64,000 nt of DNA. Source: Epinephelus fuscoguttatus (taxonomy: Eukaryota > Chordata > Actinopteri > Perciformes > Serranidae). The DNA lies in NCBI RefSeq assembly GCF_011397635.1, contig NC_064772.1, forward strand, positions 12,973,035 through 13,037,034, written 5' to 3'. The translations under genes and the position numbers were made by a program. Positions 41,876 to 64,000 of the stretch are shown here, piece by piece; position 1 is the first letter of the stretch, and each line of letters starts with the position of its first letter. Under the pieces are notes generated by a model that made no database searches, had not been told where the DNA came from, and worked only from the letters and a program-made list of their open reading frames with translations.

Positions 41876-43074
41876 TTTATTTCCAGTGTTTGTTGAGGGA
41901 GGGCATTGCACCCATGTTTATTTGTACACAGGTGAGATGTTCACTGTTCAGAAAACATTGTCTCATGCAGTTATAACTGTTGTTTTTTTCTTCTCCCAGG
42001 GTTTAAGCGCCCATGCACCCGAAAAATACAGAGGAGGGAAAAAAATGAAGTCAACCTATAAATGTAACACAGACACTAACATACATTTGAATGTTCTGAT
42101 GTTGACGTGAGTTTGAACTAAAAACAGGAAAAGACCCCACAACAACAAAAAATATCTCTGGAATGCCTGTGAGATTCTTCTCTCCTAAAAATGTTTTGTC
42201 AACTGTCGGTAAAAACAGTTTTTAAAAAAAGGGAAAAAAAAGAGGCACTTTTTCTTTTCGAGATAAAAACAATGTGTAAAAACGTACTTTTTTTGGACTA
42301 TAACTGGACAAAGTTTGGAAATAAACTACTGTACCAAGCATTACATACTATAGTATCAGCATTTCATTACTGTTTTTTTTTCAGTCTTTATTTGATAAAA
42401 CTATAATAATCTTCCAGTCCATCAAGCTAATATCTGGCTGTTGTGACTTGTGCTGTGAAAAAAGAAACTTCCCACAGCACGCAGCTCAGAAAGCAGCCCT
42501 CAGTTACATCCACATACTTCAAGTACAGGCAAAATATAAACATACATATTGTTTTGAATTGACAATATTGTCACAAGCAACTAGTGTTAGTCCAGAGAGA
42601 GTAATACATTCTTCATACCGCTTATAATAGGAAGAACTGATCCATGATTCCTTAAAATAAATCCTCCTCCTGCATTCAGTAACAGTCACGTTGAACCCGT
42701 TACTTTTCATTAGTGCTGTAAAACATTCCAGAGTCCATTTCCTGTCCCACTGACACAACCTATCGACAGCAAAGTCACATTCTTGCGTTTGCAGGGTTCG
42801 ATGTTGCAGGAGGAAGTCCGAGTTTTGTCCGTGTCTGTTCCAGTATGGCCAACAAGTCAGTGGAATTACACACATAAACATCTCTTCAGCATTATTCCAG
42901 TAACAATCACATAAGCCTATACACAGTATGTACAGTAGATACATAAAGTATACTTTGTAGAAAAAATATTGTGCAGTAACCTTAGCTAAAATACCCACAT
43001 TCGTACATTTACGCATTCATTCAGTTTTTTTTTATTCCTCACAAACACACCAGACAAGCCCACTCTTGCCGTCG
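41876..43074 (-). other. Probable ARHGAP21 3' UTR with polyA signal
   Basis: 1.2 kb of repeat-free sequence downstream of the ARHGAP21 stop, ending in an AATAAA on the minus strand (41876-41881). A 165-codon open frame (43016-42519) lies inside on the same strand, with no recognised domain. Confidence 0.5.
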
Positions 43075-56140
<13,066 letters not shown>

Positions 56141-57580
56141 CTGAGGACAAAGACAAATGTATTTAGTCAAAGAGCAAGAAATCACATGGCCAAATTCACA
56201 ATGAATAGATTGCCACCGCTGATAGCACCATGAATTACTCATCACTTGCAACCACTATCTGCCCCGTCTCAAGGTCCAGTTCACAAAAGATATTGTGCTG
56301 ATGTAACTGCAGCTCAAACATACCAACAAGGAATTTTAATGTGACAGAGTCTGGGTGTGACACTCGTTATGAATGTGTTTCAGTTACCACCAACTCTCCA
56401 TAGATGCTAATAATTTCACTGTTGCATGTGACAGTTAGCGTTGATCTTTGTGAATTAGTCTATTTTTGGCAATGATGCTAATTTGCATAGGAAGGGGCCA
56501 ATTTCGCACCAAAATTATACAAAGTACTTCATTTACATAAGTGCAAATACCACAGGAGAACCGAGACGCTATTTGTGTGGCAGCGCAGTTAGGGGCACAT
56601 TACACCGTTTATTTTTGCCTTATTTGTGCAGGTTTAGCGGCTGCAAAAGCCACGCTCCTTTTGTGATTTTGCCCCTGAGCACTTCAGGTTGGAACTGTTA
56701 GTTAAACTCCTCCCCCAAACAGTGACTGTCCAATTAATCCAATCCAATTCAAAGAGTTTGAAGGGCATCTCTTTGAGAATATTTTGAAACCAAAAACACA
56801 AGCGCAGAAGTGTAAGCAAAAGATTAAACTGTGTGTCTATCTGCATGTTTATAAGCTGCAAGGGTTAACATATTCGCTTACTAGCTTCCCACCAACATTA
56901 GCAAGCGAGCATTACTTCTGAAGCCATTGACAGACGGCTAACTACATTAGTTTGTGGTGGTCACAAATACCAGATCCACTGTGTGGTCACCTGAAGCTGA
57001 ACTTCTATAATACAGAAGTTCAATCTTTCTATAACTATATCTTTCTATAACTTTGGCATATAATCAGCTGCATTTTGCAACAGGAAACATCATCCTGTAA
57101 ATTAAATCATCTAAAGACAAAGTCTAATTCACCTCTGCTATCTCTACTTGAATAAACATTTCAGCAGACAGCCATAAAGCGCTGTGATAAGGATGCATGG
57201 GGCTAAAAGCTAAGTGATGCAGACAGAGACGCAGTCAGACAGCGTATACGCATTTCTGTTCCGATAAGCACGTACACACCTTTCCTTTTAAATACACACA
57301 TGCAGGGTAGTCAGCTAACATTACATCATCACAGACACACCACTGTGTCAGAGCGTCTGATATGCAATATCAGCAGGATGGCAAGCCCTAAAAACAAATG
57401 AAGAGACCTGTACCATGAATCATATCTGTAATTGCAGTGATGCATGAGGGCAGGTGAAACCTAATGAAGAACTACCAACATTAGCGCTCTTTTTAGAGCT
57501 AAGTAGAGCACGTCATATTTATGAAACCCCACACTGCCTCTATTGTAAAATAATCATTACAATTAAGAAAGAATAAGAGT
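56141..57580 (-). other. Start of a long ARHGAP21 intron
   Basis: No ARHGAP21 exon is found upstream of 56140 within the window, so the intron is at least 7.8 kb long. Nothing specific is recognised here. Confidence 0.5.
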
Positions 57581-57599
57581 AAATTATAGCTGCTGCACA

Positions 57600-58781
57600 G
57601 TGATGGGTCGGGTCCGGGCATTTTTAGGCAATTCTGAGCAACAAGGAGAAGAATTGGAAGACATTTAGGAATTTAGCAACACAACCTGCCTTTTGCATCA
57701 GCTGGGGCTTGAACTCACAACCTCTGAGACTAAGAATCAATTTCTATCTCACTGAGCTAGTTAGTCAGTAACAGTACATGTGTAGCTTCACAAATTGACT
57801 AAGCCAGACGTGCAGGTTTAGCAGCCGTCCATGCATGCAAAAGCAGATTTGAAACCACTGCAAAAAATTCAGTTATTAAGACAAAAATCTGAAAATACAC
57901 ATATTGCATCTAGACAGCATGGAGATGTTGGAAATCTGTTTGTAACAATGATTGATTTGCTCCATAAGTGAAAAACTGATGTTTAACTAGTTGAGCTATG
58001 TGCAAAGTGAGAAGCCTCAGATGGTTTCACACTGAAGTATTGACACTGGATCTTTGTGCAAAGTTTGGTTTATTTTCAAGCATGAAAAGGCAGGTTTTCT
58101 AGCAGAAAAAAGACTTGAAGATGCTGCACTGTGATCAGTCACGCTCAGGCAATTTTAAAAATGCCATTTTTACATTGACTCCAATTGTTCACATTAGAGC
58201 AAAATTCAAAATGCTGTCAAAAATTCAGTTTTTGAGATAAAATTCTGAAATTTGCCACACATCATCTACCATGACTCTAGAATTTTGTCATTTTTTCATG
58301 AACAGTGAAGATTTATTTAGCAAGAATTTGCATGTATATGTTTACAGTACCGTTTACAGTCAAACATTTTGATGCACTGTAGGCTCAATTTTTGATAAAT
58401 CAAAAATCTGAGAAACATAGTCTTTGTAGGACAGTTTGAAGATGCTATGTAGCAAGTTTGGTGTCAATTGAGCAAAAATTGTGGGAGGAGATAGGTTTAA
58501 GAAGTTTTACAGAGTGATGAACTTCATAATTTTTAACAGGTTTAAGTGTACAAACGTTTCTTCAGTATTGAGGCTACAGTTTGATCAAAGTTGTGAAGTT
58601 GTACCATCAGGACTACTGGCTTGAGTTTACAGCTGAGGATATCTGGCATGAGACTGGACCTTTGTGCAAAGTGTGGTGAGTTTTCACCCATGGGAAGTGT
58701 GATTTCCTCGGAAGAAGAAAGAAGAAGAAGAATACCTAGGATTGCAATAGTGTCATGGCAGCTTAGCTGCCCGGACCCTAA
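57600..58781 (+). mobile_element. Helitron-like element with 3' hairpin and CTAA end
   Basis: The right end has a GAAGAAGAA tract, then a perfect hairpin ggcagcttagctgcc (58757-58771), then six bases and ctaa (58778-58781). This is the arrangement of a Helitron 3' terminus. The upstream body (ggatctttgtgcaaagttt and similar blocks repeated near 58050 and 58660) matches a familiar fish repeat. The left end is not defined and no Rep/helicase coding is present, so it is non-autonomous. Confidence 0.55.
57695..57762 (-). repeat. tRNA-like segment (Pol III box A and box B)
   Basis: On the minus strand, TAGCTCAGTGAGATAG resembles box A and GAGTTCAAGCCCC resembles box B, about 30 bases apart. The acceptor and T stems do not pair well, so it is a tRNA-derived repeat and not a functional tRNA gene. 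Confidence 0.5.
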
Positions 58782-59587
58782 AAAGATCTAAATGATTAAA
58801 TTCCCCCTAATGCACTAATGCCAATGTTTAACTTTAAATAGAACAAGTTGTGTACAGATTACTGCTGTGAAATCCCTCTCCCCTCAAACCTTAAACACAT
58901 CTCCCATGACACTGCAAACCTCATTTCTTCCCGGCCCGGCAGAGACGCCCATTTTGTTTAATCACTTGTTTGTATACCTTCAATCCTGTTTCTGGGGTTG
59001 TTGTGGCAGTCAGTGATGTCTGACACGTATAGTAACAGTTTACTTTTTCAGAGAATGTCAATTTGTGAATATCAAGAACGACTAAGCATTAAACAGAGGA
59101 TGAAGATCATTAGAAAAACACTTTTTGGGAAGTAAGCTTATTTACTTACAGGTCTCTTATCCTAGAGTCAGGAGATGGTTCGCTTAGCTTCATTTAAAGA
59201 CTGAAAACACAGGGAAGCAGTTACCCTGGTTCAGTCAAAAGGTTACAAAATCTGAATTATGCCAGGCTATTTTTTACGTAAGTGCTGCGACTTTTCAACA
59301 TCTTGTCCAAGGGGTTACTGTGCCAAGAAAGAGTCCAGCATATAACCGCCCATATAAGTGTAACATGTCATTTTTACACCTCAGCTTTTGTACAAAACAA
59401 ACACTATGTAACATGTTAATAAGTGAGCCACAGAGGTGCTAGTAGGTGTATTTTATTTTTTTTTTTTACCTTTGGACAGAGCTAAACTTGTGGTTTCCTC
59501 TTGCTTCCAGTCTTTATGCAAAGTTAAGTTGAGCAGCAGCTGCCTGTCGTTTTATATCTAGCATTCAGACAAGACAGACATTTTAAT

Positions 59588-60250
59588 CTTAAAGGTCCAG
59601 TGTGTAGGATTTAGGGGATATACTGGAAGAATAGAATATAATATAATAAGTATGTGTTCTTTAATGTATAAACACCTGAATAAAAGAATCTTCATGTTTT
59701 TGTTACCTTGGAATGAACAGTTTATATCTACATAGGAAGAGGGTCCTTATACACAGAGATCGGCACATTGTACCGCTATGTTTCTACTGTAGTTAACAGC
59801 CTCTCCATGACAAGCAGCGTTGGAAAAACACAGATTTTTGATGTGAAACTGCTTTTTTCAATGTTTTTACCAGTTTAAATCACTGGGTCCATTTGTTTTG
59901 GAGAGGAGGCACCCTCTGCGGATAATTCATCACCCGGTAAAAACCTCAATGACGTCTGGATCTTAAGTTATTAGAGAAAAAGGAGAGCACACATCAGCAC
60001 ATGCAGGGCGAGCAATCCTTCTGCAATGAGCCAAACAGCGCCTAAGAAACACTGATTTGTAACGTGAAACTGCTTTACTGTTTTTATCAGTTTAAATCAA
60101 TGTTTTGGAGAGGAGTAGACCTCTGCGGATAATTCGGCTAACAATGGACATTGAAGGAATTCTAACCAGGAGAAGTTTTAGTGGGTTGCAATCTGCAGTC
60201 CGCACTGCTTGATGACACTAAATCACCCTAAATTATACACACTGTTACCC
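59588..60250. mobile_element. Non-autonomous DNA element of the AGGTCCAGTGTGTAGGA type
   Basis: Left end ttaaaggtccagtgtgtagg then atttag. The right end, ctaaattatacacactgtta, is a decayed inverted version. Internally, two similar blocks (ccagtttaaatcactgggtc at 59870 and cagtttaaatcaatgttttg at 60089) show partial internal duplication. It is non-coding and common in percomorphs as I remember. Confidence 0.65.
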
Positions 60251-61042
60251 AAAATGTTAAACTATCCCATTAAGGTCTGCCAAAATATAAAGCTTCAACC
60301 ATCTGACATGATCAGAGTAAAAGCACATCAGTGTTAAACCCAGAACACTGGGAAGCACTGTAATTGTCATTTAATGTAGATCTAAATATAGAGAATTGAA
60401 AAGTGACAGTTCAGGTGTGGTTGTGTAAACAGCGAGAGATGCTGCTAGAGGAGGAAATGATTAACCTCTGCAGGTTACTGGGGCACGAAGACACACCAGA
60501 TCTGCTCTCATTGGCTGCTGATGAGTCATCAATGATGACACAACTGAGGATGCAAGGTCAAGTTCAAGCTTGTTCAGTTATGTCAGCCGATAATTTGCCA
60601 GGGATGTCACAAAAGACACAGAAGGGACAAAACTAAAGAACTTAATTTTGTATTTCTTGTATAAGTAAATAAAGAGCTCAGTTCCACTGCGATGCATTAG
60701 ATCTGTCATAAATGCATTCAGTTTCTGAGCAAAAACACAAAAAGCAAAGATTTCTAAACATCGGTGGGACGTGATATTTTGCATGTACTTAAGTAGCGCC
60801 AGTTGTGTCCTGTTCCCAGTACAAAATGTCTAGCAGACACCTAATGTACAGCAGTTGTTCAAGTTATTGTTTGGAATTGTACTATGAAATCTAATTGAAG
60901 CTGCAGGAATGCTCTTATTTCTCTGTTATGTCACAGTCCATTAGGACGATGTTCTTGGGTTTCTCTTGCTGGACAACACCGGGGGGAAATATGAGACAAT
61001 TCAGGGAGTGGGTGGAGGGGTGTATTGAGTTAGAGAGCAGCT

Positions 61043-61045
<3 letters not shown>
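60251..61045. other. Unassigned intron sequence
   Basis: Contains a 77-codon plus frame (60403-60636) with no recognised domain. A TGAGTCAT AP-1-like site lies near 60519. No feature is established. Confidence 0.35.

Positions 61046-61093
<48 letters not shown>
61046..61093. repeat. (TG)n microsatellite
   Basis: About 24 TG units, followed by an imperfect continuation. Confidence 0.97.
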
Positions 61094-61096
<3 letters not shown>

Positions 61097-62572
61097 CTGT
61101 GTGTGTGCTGCCCTATTCAGATGCCAAAGGGTGGTTTGAATATGTCATGGTTGCCTGCAGTACAGTGTCATGCTGTCACATAATCACACACCTGACTCTA
61201 TGTCACCCTGAGTTCAAAACGCCAAAAGGGACCAGTTTATTTTAGCATTTAAATACCTATATAACAGGTTCTGCTATGACTGTAACATAAGTACAGCAGT
61301 ATGACACCGCCTTCATGACCTGGGACAAGTGGTTGTTTTTTTATTCAATCCAACATTATTCTTATATAGGCAACAAAATTCCCAGGGTATTTCCTGAGAG
61401 ACATAAGACTCGCAGTATATTCATGATGACATTTGGACACAATAGATGTCCTTGTAGTATGATAAATAAGGCCAAATTGCGAAGGCTTACACTTGATTTT
61501 CAATGCATTTTTTGTGATTTAATGCATGAACCCCTGAAGCAGAAGGGAGCCCCAGGATGTTTTGTTTATTTGTAATTTAGTTCCCATGGAGAGAGGAATG
61601 TTTACTGTAAAATTTTGAAATATTGAAAATGCAACCACATTTATGTCCCCTCTAAAACTGGACAGGGATATCAGATAGGCCAACTTAAACTGGATTTTAA
61701 GATGGGATATTAATGCAACCAATGCCCCATTAGCACGGGACCAGTATTACCTGGGGATGTCTCATAATTTGTAATACCTGCAGTGGTCGTTTGTGATTTT
61801 CTTGAGAGAATCTGCCATGTCCATAAATTGTAAAGTAAAAAAATCCACTGCAAATTACCTACCATATTTCGCCAAACACAGACGTCATGAGATAATATTA
61901 ATCCTGTGATCTGGGGTCTTCATTAGGTTTTTTTGTTTTCTCTGCACCTCTCTTCTGCTTCTTCTGTTTCCCATTTGAAATCATGGAGGCTGCATTGGCA
62001 GTTATAAATAAAAGTTTGGACAGCATTTTGGGCTCAGAATGCTTATCCCGTTACACAGCATGGAGCCCCGTAGAGCAAGTTTAAATCCATCACAGGAGCA
62101 AAATGTCCAAAGATGAGATAGACGACTTGTAACGATAGTTACTGCTCTAAATGTTGAATTGAGTATTGGCCAGTACACGAGTCTATGTACCGATCCGATA
62201 CTAGGTAACACATCCGCACAAACAACATTTTCCTAGCAGTCAATTTTCTGCTCTAAAACTGCTCTAAAACTCTGACTTTAATGAATAGTGAAACGTTAGC
62301 AAAATGTCAGCGATGTGGCAATATTTTACACTGGTTAAAAGAATGTATATGTCCATGTCTTACAAAGGATTTAACCAGAGCATTGCCATACAATGATGAC
62401 AGCAATCATTTCACATCCATACAGGGTTAGTAGTATACGATTAAAATAACAATTACATTTTTTCAACACAAAGGTATTGGATCGATACTTGGTATAAGTT
62501 GACGTGCAAGTTACGGCATTGGCATTAGTACTTGGAGGGGAAAAAATGTTTCGTAACATCTTCTCTCGTGAC
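61094..62572. other. Unassigned intron sequence
   Basis: No gene, terminal repeats or known repeat blocks recognised. Confidence 0.45.
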
Positions 62573-63795
62573 AATGGGCCTCATTCACTAATATCTGCGC
62601 AGAAATGTTCTTACTCTCCGCAAAAAATAAGTACTTGCGCAAAATCACCGTCGGATTCATGAAACGTGCGTGCCGGCCAATTTTGTTCTCACCACTGTGC
62701 GTATGTTAGTAAAGCAGAACCATTCTAAATTGACAGGCGCGTGTCCGCGATCTGCAATCAGCATACTACCATGCCCCCATTTCTCCATATAAGGAAACTG
62801 CTTGCCTAGAGTTGATTCATGAATGAAGGAAGCGGTTACGCAAGGAGAGAAGTAGTAAATTTCACAGTTTGTTAGACGTGATGGTGCCGGGTCTTACAGG
62901 AATGCCATGGGTCATTGTAAGATTGTGGAGGACACAGCATGCCAGGATGATCTTGCACACCTTCTCAGGGGTATAAAGTAGTTTGCCACCGGCCGTATCT
63001 GATCCAGACACATCCAACGGCCCTTAAGCACGCCAAAAGTGTGCTCTACGGCGCGTGTGTGGGCATGTATGTTATTATAGCGCACCTCTTGAGGGGTTTC
63101 AGGGTTTGCGTATGGTGTCATCAGCCATGTTTTAAGGCCATATGCCCGGTCACCCAAACAATATAACATTTTAACATTAACGGAATAGAGACTTACTGAA
63201 AATACTAACTTAAAACAATTGAAATAAAAGACTAGAACAAAAGATGCTCACCAACAAGCCATCCACTTCTCACAGCCCCTGCCTCCAAACGCATTCCCAC
63301 TGTACTGTTTTGCAAAATAAATGAGTCGTGGGTGCCTCCTGGCCAGCGGGCCACAGCCTTAAGGATATGGCAGTCGGCATTACAGATCATCTGCACGCTG
63401 ATGGAGTGATAGTTTTTCTGTTCATGTTATTGTTAATATTTTAATTGTCACAATGATGAGGGTGAACGTGTGTCAATTTCATGGTAATTTAATCCATTTG
63501 GCCAATATATTAGTAAATTAATTATTTTAAAAAATGTTAATTAAATCTCTTTTTCATGAATGTGGTTTTATAGACTCTGCATGTACTTAAAAGGTATGTT
63601 TGCATTTTCTAAGTCAGTTCAGCCTTCCTCATTTGTGCGTACGCATGGTCTGAGGCAGTTCTAAATTTGTTCACAGAGTAAGAACAAATTCGGATAAGAA
63701 AATATTGATGAATCCCGGATTTGTGTGTCAAACGATCGTACACACAGTTTAAGCACAGATTTGTGCATACGCACTGTTTGTGAATGAGGCCCAAT
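62573..63795 (-). mobile_element. PIF/Harbinger transposon, internally deleted (element 62576-63792)
   Basis: The ends are inverted copies of gggcctcattcac, flanked by the 3-bp target duplication AAT (62573-62575 and 63793-63795). On the minus strand, 63424-63252 reads KNYHSISVQMIC, then ARWPGGTHDSFI and SGWLV, ending at a GTGAGC donor. 63150-62912 continues LGDRAYGLKTWLMTPYANPE, then RYNNIHAHTRAVEHTFGVLK. These are the middle and last catalytic blocks of a Harbinger DDE transposase. The N-terminal half and the first catalytic Asp are absent and no clear acceptor precedes the second piece, so it cannot move by itself. The clean ends suggest modest age. Confidence 0.85.
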
Positions 63796-63835
63796 GTGTG
63801 GAATAAATGGCTCTGTTTTTTTAACCCACAATAAT

Positions 63836-63865
63836 GAATAAATAAATAAATAAATAAATAAATAA
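63836..63865. repeat. (AATA)n microsatellite
   Basis: Seven to eight AATA units 40 bases beyond the Harbinger end. Confidence 0.95.
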
Positions 63866-64000
63866 GGAGGTTAACACTGTACATCGATGCTAGTGGTGCT
63901 GTGTAGTGTTTCTGTGTTGTGTAGCATCATAACTGGGAGTAAATTTGAGTAAAGACTTTACTTATCCTGTGTGAATATGTCACACAAAACAGATGTGGGG

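Noticed and set aside
57695-57762. Functional tRNA gene on the minus strand
   Set aside because: Boxes A and B are present but stems do not pair properly; better explained as a tRNA-derived repeat.

Overview
The window looks like a teleost (percomorph-type) fish nuclear genome. It has long introns, many CA/GT microsatellites, L2-type LINE fragments, tRNA-headed SINEs, PIF/Harbinger and Tc1-like pieces, and vertebrate genes in fish form. All five genes I can support lie on the minus strand. I rebuilt each exon by exon from GT/AG sites and reading frame, and recognised families from remembered protein sequences. No search was run.

Layout: 1-12.1 kb is intergenic and repeat-rich. At 12.1-21.6 kb is an actinodin-like gene, a secreted fish fin-ray (actinotrichia) protein with 6 coding exons and 686 aa. 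At 24.5-30.4 kb is COPS9, the 57-aa small subunit of the COP9 signalosome. At 31.4-34.1 kb is otospiralin (OTOS, 89 aa). At 34.8-40 kb is an apolipoprotein-D-like lipocalin (183 aa). At 40.3-41.7 kb is a degenerate AT-rich tandem array. From 41.9 kb to beyond the right edge is the C-terminal half of ARHGAP21: 17 exons, about 1144 aa, with PH domain, RhoGAP domain and tail. Its 5' exons lie outside the window. The last 7.8 kb is an ARHGAP21 intron filled with DNA-transposon remains, including a 1.2-kb PIF/Harbinger element with matching ends and a 3-bp target duplication.

Main finding: the N-terminal part of the actinodin-like protein aligns without gaps to otospiralin (SDFWN...YF...G....I.EM.R...A; 13 of 30 positions identical by hand count). 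The two genes also share exon architecture: a non-coding first exon, a signal-peptide exon ending in phase 1, a symmetric phase 1-1 mini-exon, then the SDFWN exon. They lie on the same strand with only COPS9 between them. This suggests that actinodin and otospiralin are tandem paralogues. Tetrapods kept COPS9-OTOS, which are neighbours in human, and lack actinodins.

Untranslated exons, promoters and polyA sites are weaker calls, resting only on splice-like or AATAAA-like motifs. Repeat family names come from recognition by eye.
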